A DNA stretch of 64,000 nucleotides from NCBI GenBank assembly GCA_021904315.1, contig CM038911.1, positions 2,420,501-2,484,500 of the forward strand, given 5' to 3'. The notes beneath the pieces are model-generated. The model made no database searches, was not told the origin of the DNA, and saw only the letters and a list, made by a program, of their open reading frames with translations. Position numbers and translations under genes: made by a program. Each line of letters opens with the position of its first letter. The first letter of the stretch is position 1. This stretch comes from Sphagnum magellanicum. Its lineage: Eukaryota > Streptophyta > Sphagnopsida > Sphagnales > Sphagnaceae. Shown here in pieces: positions 37,908-50,414 of the stretch.

Positions 37908-38260
37908 AAGAAACAAAAGGAGATTCCTCTTTTAATTTTCCATATAATTCATCACATTTTGCATTAGATTATAAAAGACAAAATCCATGTACTATATGTA
38001 TTTTAGGGTTTGGGGGTTAAGAAACTAAAGGAGAATTGTCTTGAAAATTTCCAGATATTTCATCACATTTTGCATTAGATTATAAAATCTTAAAATCCAT
38101 GTAATCTATTTATTTTAGGGTTTGGAGTTAAGAAACTTTTGAATTGCCTATAAAATTTCCAAATATTTCACCACATTTTGCATTATGTTTATAATATATT
38201 AAAATCCATGTACTTTGATACATTTTAGGGCTTGGGGTCAAGAAACTGAAAGAGGAATTG
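37908..38260. repeat. Tandem repeat, period 110-111 bp, three units
   Basis: Units start with AAGAAAC at 37908, 38019, 38130 and (partial) 38240. Each holds ATTTCATCACATTTTGCAT, AAAATCCATGTA and TTTTAGGGTTTGG blocks. Confidence 0.75.
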
Positions 38261-38698
38261 TTTTTCACATTGTGTTACATTCTATTTCAGAAAATTAGGT
38301 ACTTGAATATGACATGCACATTTAAGAGCTTAGAGTTCTGTGATGTACACAATATGGTCTAATAGTTGATCCAGATTGGTTTTAGTCATGAGGTCTGAAC
38401 CCGTGGTGAACCTTCGAAAATTTCTCAAGCTCATTTGCAAGCACCCAAGGGGGATTAGAAATAGTTTTCAACCAGTAAATGATGCATCTCATATTTACCT
38501 CACGAATTGCATCATTGCACCAAGCACAAACTCACAGAAACCAAGAGTTCTGATCGCTTGTTTATACTACGATAAAGCGAAAAATATGACAAAGGATATG
38601 GGAGAAATCAGACAAACTGCAAAACATGAACACCTTACCCTGGAACTCACTGAAATTCCTAACCTTTAAGCACATTAGAAATTATAGGATTGTAGGTA

Positions 38699-40643
38699 CA
38701 ATAGAACCTCCGTATAAAGTACACACTATTTGCTCCAAAAAAAAATCGTCTTGTACCTTATAGAGTAGGTGTACTTTATGTAGAGAAACCCTAACCCTAA
38801 GAAGAATCCCTAAACTTCAACCCAAAATCTGAAACTCCTGCTTTCTTGCAATTGTAGTTCTCTAAGTTTATTCGATCATTGAAAGTATTGATGTATTTTT
38901 TATTGCTTTAAAGTAGAATTATAAAGGTTTTTAAGAGTCGCATTCAAGTTAAGTAAATTGAGCTCCTCATTGAAAAGTGAATGCGCTTTCGTGAACGAAA
39001 TCAATTGAGTTACCATGTCTCTTGCTTCTGTGATAGAAATGACTTTTGGAACTTCAAGTTGCTCCAAGTCTTCCAATTTGATTGCTATTTTTTATACTTC
39101 GTTGTCATTAGCTACGTTAATGTGCTTTTCAACCAGTTGACGGATAAGGTTTTGTTCCTCAACAATCTTGAACTCTAGTAACTGCTCCTCAATGACAAGA
39201 TTGGGTCGTGGGATGCCGATTCTAACTGCAAGCACTACGAGCTCTTCTTCTTGTGTGTTGAGCTCTTGAGCCTCTTCTCCATTGATAACAAAGCTGCATT
39301 TAAAAAAGCACTTTTGAATTGTCTCAACTTTCACCAATGACCATGATTTGTCAATGAATTCGACTACATCTGAAACAATCAGCTTTCTAACAAGGTCCAA
39401 TGCATGTAGTGAATCATTGATGTTGTCCAATATGGACAGGATTTCAAATTTCTAGGACATCACCTTCAGACTTTGAATGATGCCAGCGTCAAAGGGCTGG
39501 AGAACTGAGGTCAGATTTGGCAGATAATAACGCAGCTCAACGTTCGTTAGATTGGTGGCCTCATCAACAATATGCACTAGAGCATTATCCAGAAAAAACA
39601 CAATCTTGCGCCCTTTTCTCTTGAAGTATTCATCAAGCTCCTTCAGGTACTAATTGAAAATCCGATTCGTCATCCAAGCTTTTGCACTGTTTGTATACTT
39701 GACTTTCAATTTGCTCATGTCTTGTCTGCGAAATGCTCTTGGATTCTTGGATTTGCCAATTATCCATGGCAGCGATTTTTCTCCTAGTGCAGAACACATC
39801 AGGACCATTGTGATATGATACTTTCCTTGTTTTCCAACCTTGCACGACTGCTTAACATGACTTAAAGTTGAATTTGGCAGTGCACGAAAGAAGAAACCCG
39901 TTTCATCCATATTGAACACGTTTTTCAGATCATATCCAATCAAAAGAGTTTTTAAAGACAATTTCCATTGTTTAGCGCGCTCAAGGTCAACATTTCCAAA
40001 TTCTCCCCTGATCTTATACGATCGAACATTGTTACGTTGTTTCCATTTTTGTAGCCAGCCTTCTGAAGTTGAAAAGTCACCACCTTCGACTCCCAATTCG
40101 CTAGCAATTTGCTTGGCCTTCCCCTGCAAGATTGGTCCGCTTATCGGATATCCTCTCGCATGAGTTGTTGCGAACCATTTCCATAAGATAACATTAACGT
40201 CGCTTTGCTTGACAATTCTTGCTTTTGATAAGGAACGATTGTTTTCTACTTCCTTTAGTATCAAGTCTGTTTTCTTTAGCAGCCTAGATTGTTCCTTTGG
40301 AAACGTTGAACTTATCAGCAGTAGCTCTGATGCTATGTCCATCATCAAGATGCTTGATGATGGCCAATTTCGTATTCAAATCCACCACCTTCCGCTTTTT
40401 CTTCTCAAGCTCCATTGTCGTCAAAAACAATAAATGCCAAAGAGAGACATATGTACCTTATACGGAACTGCATGACCACTCCGTGGCCTCAGGTTGGTGT
40501 ACTTTTAGTACCTAATGGAGGTGTACTTCTTGTAAAGAAGTTTGAATATAAATAAATAAAGGGGTTTATGTTATTTTATAATTTATGTATTATTTGCGGA
40601 GGTTTATTTTATATAGGTTGTACCTTATAGGGAGGTTCTACTG
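38699..40643 (-). mobile_element. pogo/Tigger-like DNA transposon (Emigrant/Lemi1 type), 1945 bp
   Basis: Terminal inverted repeats of about 25 bp start CAATAGAACCTCC at 38699 and, complemented, CAGTAGAACCTCC at 40643. They are flanked by TA at 38697-38698 and 40644-40645. This end sequence is the pogo-family signature. Sub-terminal words GTGTACTTTATGTAGAGAA (left) and GTGTACTTCTTGTAAAGAA (right) are direct repeats. The element carries one transposase on the minus strand. The homologous locus at 50415-51185 shows the site without the element. Confidence 0.9.
39092..40415 (-). pseudogene. pogo/Tigger-like transposase, broken
   Basis: The start at 40415 reads MELEKKKRKVVDLNTKLAII, with a KKKRKV nuclear localisation signal and a psq-type helix-turn-helix. 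A CENP-B-type HTH follows (GKAKQIASELGV, then SEGWLQKWKQRNNVR), then the DDE domain: FNMDETGFFFR (first Asp), KIVFFLDNALVH (second) and LTSVLQPFDAGIIQ (third). One frameshift near 40290 separates the first HTH from the rest. Two in-frame stops lie near 39650 and 39453. All three acidic residues are still readable, so inactivation looks fairly recent. The C-terminus (RKLIVSDVVEFIDKSW, then EEELVVLAV) is family-like. Confidence 0.88.
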
Positions 40644-41025
40644 TAGTTGTAATTACTCATGTAGGCATGAAATTAGGTTGGAAAATATTTCACAAATCGG
40701 CTATCAACTTCATCATTCAACAAATTTTGGAAGTTCTTTGAACTCTGGATTCATTTGAAATTAGATGGATTAGACATCAAGGGACATGACAATGTTGGAA
40801 ATAGGAGTAGCAATATGCTCTTTGTACTTCACTCAAAGCTTGATCATGAAGCTACACATTAGACTAGATTATAAACAAATTCCAGCACGTTTATATATTA
40901 GGAGAGAATCCATACCCTACTGTAGAGAAAGAAAGTAATTTCATCATCAACACTTTAATTTGTGTGAAGTATTTTGTTTGCAAATTGCACATAAACAAGA
41001 ACTTTGATTATCTATTTTCAAGTTT

Positions 41026-43530
41026 CCATGTTGCAAATTCAAATATTCATAAATATTCCAAAATATTTTCTATTTTTTTTCACAAAATTTTATTCTTTAA
41101 AAAAGAAAAAAAAATTCAAAATTTTCCACATTTTTACAAATGATTAGTGTGAAGCTATTGCCAAGGTACTGCGGTAGCTTAGACTCTACTTAAACTCAAG
41201 TTTGGGTTTTATGATAACCATAGTTATGTACAATACCTATTTTTTATAAAATAACTTGCCAAGGTGAGACTTGACAAAAACTTGGTTAAAGTTCATCCAC
41301 AATTGATTTTTTTTTTGAGTGGAAAAGTTCAACATTTTATATATAATATAATTAAGGCCACTTTAAATGAGGGTCCGAGGTCTACAATCCAATGAAATAA
41401 AATAATCCTATCAGATGAAAACCATAAATTGAACCCACAACCTTTAGATGAAATTCCAAAACCAAGAAGTGGCAAATCCAGGTTAAACTTACATGGCACC
41501 ATTTTGAATGAAAAATAAATTAGTTCGCACCAAAAAAAAGAGCTAAAAGGGAGAGCTCATGATTTGAAGATTCAAAAACACAAACTATAGTCCAAAACAA
41601 GGTCCAATTCAAGGATTCAATCAAACAAGTCCAATTGGTTCCCATAAATTTGGACCTTTGACCCCAAGCTTTTCAAATCCACAATTAAACCTACTTACAA
41701 GACCTAATTTCAACAAGATAAATTGCCAAGGTGAAACTCAACTTAAATTCAATTCAAGTTCATTTATAACCAAAAAAGGAAGTGGCATTAAACCTAAAAC
41801 AATGAGTAGGAAATCAACAAGTACAACCATTTCTCTCAAACATCTTTATTTTGTTGAATATAACACATTCTTTAGATACAAATTATCCCAATTACAAACA
41901 CCATATGTCAACTACAAGCATTTTAAAGTTGCGCTGATAGTATTATTTAAATGACAAATGTTTCATATGTAATTACACACATCACAAACATTCCACATAG
42001 AAATGGATTGGATGTTCAATGTTCACCTTTCTAGTCTTCTTATCTAAGTATCATCCCACATTTGTCATATCCACTACAAGTTCATTGAACATGCATTTGC
42101 TTCTACCCCCAACCTCTTTCTAAACTTCCATATAGACTTCCTAAACCTAAATGAAAAAACCAATTGACTTATCCAATTCTACAACATATTTCCATGAATC
42201 CTTTTCATAGAGAATTCTTACAAACAATGTCATCTCCCACGCAACTTACAACATGCCCCAAAATATCAAATTTTGTTCTTTAAATTACTAATAGATAAAC
42301 TAACACAAACAAAACAAAATTCCTACTTTCCAATTCCACAACCTTTTTACATTTTCTTAGTAATTATTGGGACCTAGCAAGCCATGAACTTAGGCTTGTT
42401 CATCGCCTCCATTCCATATGTAATAATTAAGCAATGCAATTCATAACAACCTACATTTGTCCCTATCCACTTAATCATGCAAATTATGCAACATTAGAAA
42501 CAAAGGATATAGACCATAAGCCATGCATGCTTTCACAAAAAGGAAACAAAAACATTTATCTCTTGATGCCCACAAAAATCCCATGTGCAAATCACAATCC
42601 TTCAACACCATTTATTTCTTCCATTTGTCTTTGTCTACATCACCGTATCCTTGACATCAACATCATCACCAAATTTTTAGCCACAAACAACAAGTCATTA
42701 AAAAAACACTTTGTGCTTACATGGCATAACATCATCATATCCGTCATTTTTCATGAATGTAAAAATAAAAAACAAAAATGGCCATCCATTAGTAGACTTT
42801 GCTAAAAGCCTAAACCTTAAACCCTAAAATGTTTGATAGTTGATTAAATTAGTCTTGAATCCAAACATCCACAACTAAGTCATAATGAATAATGGTTCTT
42901 GATTTTGTTATAATGTCCCAAGCTCCTTTTCTAGTTGTTCAAAAAATTTCAAAACAAAAAAACTTTTCAATTCCCAAATTTTTCACAAAAACTCAAAATA
43001 ATTAACCATAAGTTCCAAGTTTTTGAAATTTTTCAAAGAAGCAACAATTTAGGGGAGGTTCTTTGACTAGTTTTTTGGTTTGTTTGATAATCACAATTTC
43101 AAATCAAAATGTCAAAACTAATTCTTTGATAGTTTGGGACTTACTTATCAAGGGTCCATATACTTAATTTTTTACCAATGTTGTTTAGTTCTTGATTTCA
43201 AAACAAGCTTTTAGTCCTGGTTTTAACCTTTTAAATTTTTGGATGAAACATTCAATTTGGTTTTAGGATTGGTCTTTGGATTTTTAAAACTTTCAGTTCC
43301 AATCATTTTCAAAGAAAAATTGGAATTGGTCCGATTTAAAACAATGTCCACATCCATCTCCATTACACACAAACCAAAACAATGTGTAGTTAGTTTGTTG
43401 AACTAATGCACACAATCCAATATAAGGATTGTGTACTTTTAATTATGTACAACCAATCAAATGCAATAACTTGCCTAAAATGTAGACCAAAGTTCATTAT
43501 TTTGTTAAAATTTTATTATGTACTTAGAAC
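41026..43530. other. AT-rich intergenic DNA
   Basis: No gene recognised. 41375-41470 on the minus strand has GTTGTGGGTTCAA (box-B-like) and may be a SINE remnant. Frames at 41658-41954 and 42434-42805 lack motifs. Confidence 0.45.
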
Positions 43531-43858
43531 ACCAAAACCTTTTTAAAACAAGGAACACCCCTTAGTTTAAGTTGTAGTTCAATTTTGAGAAAAGGCCAAT
43601 TCTCCAATTAGGTTCCAACTGTGATTCCAAAAAAACTTAAAACCTTTAGTTTGAAAACTTAATATTATAACTAACTTGTACTTTTTGAAATCTAAAAGCC
43701 TACCAACATTGGCCCAAACCTTTACCCACTTGTTCTTTGAAAAAATAAGAACTTCACCAAAATGGCCATTAATCATAACCCCTATTAGCTAAATTGACTT
43801 AGTTGTCAACCTAGGTTTTTTTATGAAATAACCTACATGCTATAAGTACTATAAATTT
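43531..43858. repeat. Direct repeat, copy 1 (partner 51927-52259)
   Basis: About 330 bp nearly identical to 51927-52259: only about eight substitutions and one 8-base indel were seen by eye. Both copies keep a 65-codon minus-strand frame. Most of its differences change the residue, so the frame shows no sign of selection. Confidence 0.8.
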
Positions 43859-44158
43859 CATGATGAAACAAACTTGACAAAACATAGAACCCAAACCCTT
43901 CATTTCAGGTTCTGTAATTTAAAAACTTCACACTCATGGTTTTATTTGTGTTTTAATATGCATGCAACTAAAAGGATGGAATCAACAAGTGCAAATTTTT
44001 TGTTATAGAAGAGATATGACTTGAGCCAGATGAATTTATGTTATCAACCAACGCCCTAATTAGATTAAAAGAGGCATTTAATTAGGTGCTGGTGTGGCAA
44101 CTTGGCAAATTCTCATTCCACTACTCCAACTTAATCAAATTGTGATGCCCTTTTTATC

Positions 44159-46130
44159 ATGCCTGTAATTATTGAGGTTTGTTTGGTTGCTAATGGTGTC
44201 GTTGCAATAAGTTTTTACAATCCACAAATGTTACAATATGTTATATGCCACCTTTTCATAATGCAAGTTGATGCTAAGAATATGTTCCAAGGAAAGAACA
44301 AAAGGTTTATATACCATAACAAAGACCATGGCACAAGCTCTCTAAAAAATCACACCTTTAATGAATATCTTGAGGTGTGTAAGAGGTGGAAATTGTTTTT
44401 GTTATAGACAATAGTAGAATTTGTCAATGAAAGACAAGTTGCAAAATAGAAATTGTTGTTTCTCCTTTTAAAATTACAAAACTTTAGTAGCCAAAAGCCT
44501 TATATCAAATTTGACCCATTTCAATAGGAATTTTTTGGAGGATTTAATGTTGTACATTGCAAAAGGATATTTCTTTTGTTATTCATTGAAAATCCATGGC
44601 TGAATCATTTAATATTTTGTCAATGTGTTAAGTACAATTTCCACACAAACCAATGATGAAGCCCTTCTAGATCTTGTGAGAAAAACCAAGAAAAAATATG
44701 TTCCTTAAACTCTTGTTTTTGTATTACTTGCACAAATTTGTTGATCTTTGGATGTCACATACTAGCTATCACACATTTGCTATGGTTATTAATTTCATCA
44801 ATAGTTTTTGGGAGCCCACCTATGTGATTGTTGACATTTATAAGGAACAAAATAAAACTAATATTGCAATGGCAAACCAAGTAAAAAAATTATTTGATTC
44901 ATTTGGTTTGTTTAACAAAGTAATTGTTTATGTAAAAAACAAATGGTCAAATTTGAGCACATTGACCATTGCCTTCTAGAACATAATATATCTTTTTTCC
45001 CTTCAATTGCCTACCCAATTTGTAAAGTTGTGTTTTGGCCATGCAATGTCATAGAGAATTCAATATGCTATTGAGGATGCCAAAGTTTATTAAAGTTCCT
45101 CAAAAGTGAGTTTGAAGCATCATTGCAAAAATAAAATTACTTGGATTAAAAAATTGATCAAGGGTAAGCAAATATGGAAAGATTATTGTCCCATTGTAAG
45201 GTTGCCAATGAGGATGTTAAAAACTCATGTGAAAAACAATTTTCCCAATGATTTATCCTACTTCAAAGAATTGTTGAAAATTGAAATGCAATGTCCATTT
45301 CTTATGGATGACAACAAGTTCTACATTATTTTCTAATTTGCAATGGGTTATACTTGGGTAGTGGATTAAACAATTATCGATACATTAATTCCTATTGTTA
45401 AACAATGTGTTCAGAACCAAACTTGAAGGTATTGGTTGTTGTCAAATGTGTTTTGATTTTGGTTTCACCTTGTGCATTGCCATGAAAGCTAGTGTGACCA
45501 ACATTGAAGTTTTGAGTTAACCACTAACCTATGATGATTTTGATTCAAAGTTGCAAAAATTGAAGTGATGAATGATGATGCAAGTTGTGGGGCTATTGAT
45601 GTTTGGCCTTTTCAATGGCTTACAATCATTATAAGGCCCACAACATGTTGGCAATTATGGTTTCGTCTTTGTTACAAAAACATGAAATGTATTCAAGACT
45701 TTGTGTGAAATTCAATGGTTGCTAAAATAGTTGCAAAATACAATGTTAAAATCATGCATCCTTTTTTATTACAAGTGTACAATAATTAAAACTTTACCAA
45801 GGAAGCAATTAAACCAATAATGTAACTAAAAAGGATGATCTTTTCTTTGGGCAAGTTGGGTTGACTAATGATGTAATCATTTCAATTTTGAAAAATGATT
45901 TACAATGGTTTCAATAATTGTTAATGCAATCAATAGAACAAAAAAGTTTGGTGGGCATAACATGAAATGCAATTTCTACATGTTTCTTTTTTGTCTTGTC
46001 AAGTATTTGGAATTGTAGGGCCACAAATTGAAATTTCTAGGAAATATTTAATGTTGTTAGTGTCATCACAAACCTTTGATGGTCATGGTTGGGAAATGTA
46101 GGGTTACATTTGTTGTGTTTCTTTTTTTGC
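44159..46130 (+). pseudogene. hAT transposase, decayed copy A
   Basis: Pieces in the right order for a BED-type plant hAT. The BED-like part is YHNKDHGTSSLKNHTFNEY (about 44310-44370). Next come VDLWMSHTSYHTFAMVINF and WEPTYVIVDIYKEQN (about 44730-44860), MANQVKKLFDSFGLFNKVIV, QLPTQF and a GHAM-like part near 45040. Then come KITWIKKLIKGKQIWKDYCP, MLKTHVKNNF (about 45130-45240), WLLSNVF (45435) and KAHNMLAIM (about 45625). A weak LVKYLEL..GHKLKF near 45990-46040 corresponds to the dimerisation domain. Many stops and shifts: inactive and old. No terminal repeats were defined. Confidence 0.7.
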
Positions 46131-46299
46131 CATGTGTTTTTTATTGAAATCAATTACATTATATTGTCCATGTGCAAATCATTTAATGGCATGGTTTTGT
46201 TAGTTCTAATTTTGTCCTGTGAAGGTTGTTTGATGCGTTACTACAAAAGTGGGGTGTAATTCACTAGTCTAAATCATTATGGGACCTTAAAAGTGAAAT

Positions 46300-47380
46300 A
46301 AGTTACATTTTAATGATTTCACCCCTATTACAGTTATTTCATTATAATATCATTATGTAAACATTATGTCTCGCTATTAGTTAACATAATTCACTATTAT
46401 AATTTATTGTAATTAAAAGGTTTATTTCGATGTTTTTAAAAATACCTTATATATGTTATTTTATGATATGCTTATATTATTTTAAGCTACTTTAATTATT
46501 TTAACTTATTGTAAGTTTTTTAATTATTTAAAATTAAATTATGCAACTAAGGTTATACCTTAAGTTAATTTATTTTAAGTTAATATATGTTAATTCAAGT
46601 TATACTTTAAGTTATTTAAGGTCATTCTACTTTATGTTATTATAATTTACTTAATCCGACGTATAATAACTTATGAAAAAAAAATTACAATAATTTATAA
46701 TAAAATAATTACTAATATCCTATGATAATATACCATAGAATATCTAACAACAATTTATAATAAATTAGTCACAAATAGTCGTAATATAACATATAATAAC
46801 CAACAATAACTTATAATACAACAACCACCAATAGTCATAATATAACCTAAAATAACCACCAATAGAATAACTACTAATATTTATTAATAGAATAACCATT
46901 AATAACTACCAATAGCCCCAATAAAATAACAATTAATAACCACCAATAGCCATATATTAAAATTTTTTAGAATTGCCAAAAATAATTTAGGGTGAAATAA
47001 TTTGCAATAGACAAAAGTAATTTAAGGTGAAATAGCCTATAGTAGCTTAAAATTGCTAATAATAACCCAAGGTGAAATAACCTTCAATAGCCAAAAATAA
47101 CATAAAATAACCAAAAATAACTTATAATAGCTGAAAACAACCTAAGGTGAAATAAACTAAACTACACCAAAATGACATAAAATAACCAAAAGTAACTTCG
47201 AATAACCCAAAGTAGCTTAAGGTGAAATAATAAAAAATAGTCAAAAGTAATTAAGAGTAACCATAAATAATTGTAAATAATGTAGGGTGAAATAATTTAG
47301 ATTTATGAAAATTAGCTTTATAATAGTTGAAAGTAACCTAACATAAATAATATTATTATATTAGCAAAAATCTTATCCAT
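46300..47380. repeat. Degenerate AT-rich satellite-like array
   Basis: From 46690 on, words AATAACCACCAATAG, CAAAAATAACTTA and AAGGTGAAATAA recur in loose order (AGGTGAAATA near 46989, 47028, 47080, 47146, 47220 and 47287). 46380-46690 is dominated by AAGTTATTTTAAGTT-like words. The period is irregular, about 40-70 bp. It sits between hAT copies A and B. Confidence 0.6.
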
Positions 47381-47649
47381 TTAATAAACATTTTCTTTTT
47401 CAAAAGAATGATCATTGAAATGTTATTGAATAGTGATATTCAAATTTTTCTTTGTTTGAATGATTTTACACTTTCAAAAGGAAATAAACCTAATTATGTA
47501 CATTATTGAATTTTAAAAAAAAGTAAACTCGAATCATTTCATTTGGATAAAATTTCAATAAAATATGAATTTTCAAAATTTATGTTTTTGTCATGTTTAA
47601 AATGAAATATTTGATAAATAGAATGTAATGTATCATATTATCATAACAA

Positions 47650-47840
47650 GTGGGGTGACTTGATGGTAAGAGTGTTTGCCTCCATTCTAAAGGTCAAATA
47701 ATCAAACTTCATAAGCGATGTCTGTATGGTCAGCAATGGTAAGTTGACCAAATATTTGCCTATCTAACTCCTTAAAGTAGCTGCCTAGGTTGATTACATG
47801 GTGTATGTACTTAAATTAGGTTTTAAACCTAATTTAAGTA
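47650..47840 (+). mobile_element. Probable tRNA-derived SINE
   Basis: Box-A-like TGACTTGATGGTAAGAGTG near 47657 is followed by box-B-like AATCAAACTTC near 47699, in the usual spacing. The stretch ends in a palindrome with 15-nt arms around one base (47809-47839). No A-tail is visible, so the assignment is moderate. Confidence 0.4.
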
Positions 47841-47944
47841 ATGACATGTGTGAATAATTCACAGGTTGAAAATCATGAAATTATCAATAATATCATATAT
47901 TAAACAAATTTAAGTTTTAATTGAGTTTTATGCTACTTAGTTAA

Positions 47945-49431
47945 TTAACTACCAAATGAATGGGTGCCAAAGCATGTCACTATAGGGCTCTTTGAGGCAT
48001 TTAATAGTACAACTTGGGCAACCCTTGTGAAAATTGTGAAACCTTTTTTGGTAGAGTTTCAACTTATAAAAAAGGAAATATCATATGTTGAAGATGGAAA
48101 ATCCAACTAGAATACCCTTGTCACAACACTAGCTATTGTAGTATCATTTGTTCCATTACAAATTGTAAATATTTTTGTAAGTTGTGCTTTAGGCATGCAA
48201 ATTTAAGTAAGGTGTGCTAATATGCAACAAATGATGCAAAAATATGCATTTATAGGGGAGAGGTTTCTGTAAAGATTTTCACTTGGAGACATAAGTCAAG
48301 AAAACATTAACAAGAATGAAATGAGGCATGCATTAAGGTAGGGCTACTTGCCAAGAAATTCGAAAGTCTTGGAAAACCCATTTCGTAAACAAGGTTGTTT
48401 TCTTCTAGGAAACCCTAGAACATGTAGTTGCATAAACATTTGTGACCAAGAACAATCCCTTCAATTATGAGCTCAAGTGTCAAATGGCCTAACATGGGCA
48501 ATTGTCCAAACTTTGAAAAAAACATTCACACTTCTTATGCAACAATGTGTGCATAACCAATTGCATGGATATTCACTTTTATATGATCATTGAATGTTGT
48601 AATTTTAATCAACATTAAGTTGCAAGATGAATATAGATGTCGAACAAAGGTGCAACCACTATTTATTTGTGGAAAGTTTAAGTTCGAACTTGAAATTCCT
48701 TACATGTGGATGGCAATAGAGGCAATGAATGCTTTACAACCTTTCCTTTCATTTGCATCTACTTTTGAAAGTCATAGAACACATAATATGTTAGATTTTA
48801 TTCTGGACCCCATGTACAAGAACCTACAATATATTACTAATTTTGTGGGTAGAGATAAAAATGAGATTTTTTTCTTTGGATATGACAAGAGAATCATGAT
48901 ACCAATACTCAAAAAAGCACAAAAAATTCTTGGAACTAACACACCCTGGTTTGCAAATTTTTCTATAGATTCCATTTTTAATGTTCCAATATCCACTAAA
49001 AAAATTAGTGAGACAATGTTAGACTTCAAATTATCTATCTCTTGTTGCACCACTATTATGAATGGAGAGGCTATGAAACCTCTAAGTTGGTGGAAGGAGC
49101 ATGCGGTGAGGTTCTCAAAATTATCATTCTTGGCTCAACAAATTCTAAGGACTCTTGGATTGCAAATTAAAATAGATTTTTTTTTTCAATTGGGAAACTC
49201 CTCACAAGCTTGCAACATTGTCGTCTTGAAACATTTAAATTGGATGCTTTTGTGATGATCTATAAAAACTATCTAGCAAACGTGGGAGAAGTACGTTTAT
49301 TTCCATCTACTACTATTGCAAAAATGAATAAATTACAAAGGAAAAAATTCTTGATGAGCATAAGGACAAGTTGGACGAGGCTAGTTACTTGGAAGAAGAT
49401 TAGTAAAATAGGTTTGGATAGAGCCTATTGA
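47945..49431 (+). pseudogene. hAT transposase, decayed copy B (5' truncated)
   Basis: It begins within the catalytic part: NEWVPKHVTIGLFEAFN (about 47956), then ISYVEDGKSN, SFVPLQI, WAIVQTLKKTF and LLMQQCVHNQLHGYSLL (about 48500-48580). Next are ESHRTHNMLDFILDPMYKNL (about 48770) and the dimerisation domain PLSWWKEHAVRF, KLSFLAQQILRTLGLQI (about 49075-49165), continuing in another frame as QHCRLETFKLDAFVMIYKNY (49210-49270). The 48590-49255 segment is open for 221 codons. Same family and strand as copy A, but without the BED end. Confidence 0.72.
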
Positions 49432-50414
49432 TGACACTTGATTATCATACATGACATAATTCATAGTCCATGCCCAACTTTAGTTTTTGGATGTGTGCAC
49501 CAAAAGAAACCAAGTTCATGGAACATGCATGTTTGAAAAACTTTGGTTTTGGCAAGTGTAAAAATGTATGGGGATGTGTTCGCAAAACATTAAGCATTTT
49601 ATCCAAAAATATATAGCAATTGGTGCACAATGTTTTTAGATCTATTGTGTTTTGTATCACATTGAGAAAATCAAGTAAAAAATTATGTAAACTCATACTA
49701 TTGACAACCACACATATGTTGCATATTTCTACAAACCATTCAAACATGTGTGATTAATCAAATGTAAATAAATATAACATTGAAAATTTCAAAAACACTC
49801 AAGAACAAGAATGTAAATTTTAAAATGTATAATGTACATCTAATCATAAATCACAACATGATACTCCCATTTTGTTAAGGGCTCCAAATAAAACAATCTT
49901 AAAATTTGTGAAGTTGCAAAAAGAACATGGTCCACTTGTGTCTAGAAGGAGGACATCTTGTGATAGGTAATTTATTAATCTAGCAATATTGATATTTGTC
50001 ATTGATGGACGATGAGAAATAATTTGAGTTTTTGACCATGAACTCATTTTATTTTTTGTTGTGTTCAAGGACATGTCCAAAATTAAATCAAAATTAATTA
50101 TTAATTTTGGGATGGGTTCAAATTTTTTTGTGTGTAAAAACAACCCAGAACACTGGTTCCTGGAGTGGGTTGTTAATAAGGTAGGTAATAAAAATAGCAA
50201 CTGAGGTGACCACCCTGGTAAAGCAGTGAACAGAAACCCGATGAAAAAGTGTTTTCCTGTCCACCCACCATCCATCCCTTCAGGGTGCACTGGCGCCTGT
50301 TGGTTCCCGCCGGCGACTAGTATCATGGCTGCGTCCTTCTAATCCTGGCAAAGCTTGCGATGGAACTTTGTACATCGATGCCAATCTTCGCGCGAGCCCC
50401 GACATCTGGTGAAA
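49432..50414. other. Intergenic DNA, GC-richer from 50140
   Basis: AT-rich up to about 50130, then GC-richer DNA that leads into copy 2 of the unknown gene fragment and may belong to it. No motif is recognised in the 160-codon minus frame at 49844-50326. Confidence 0.4.

Larger units (their letters stand above)
38340..41025 (+). pseudogene. Unknown gene fragment, copy 1, split by a pogo transposon
   Basis: 38340-38698 plus 40646-41025 align in one line with the minus strand of 50415-51185. Shared protein-like words are SFQPxxDAS, LTNCxIAPS and KDMGEIRQ. The two halves flank the transposon exactly at a TA. The frame is decayed, and the parent gene is not recognised. Copy 2 is less decayed. 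Confidence 0.55.
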
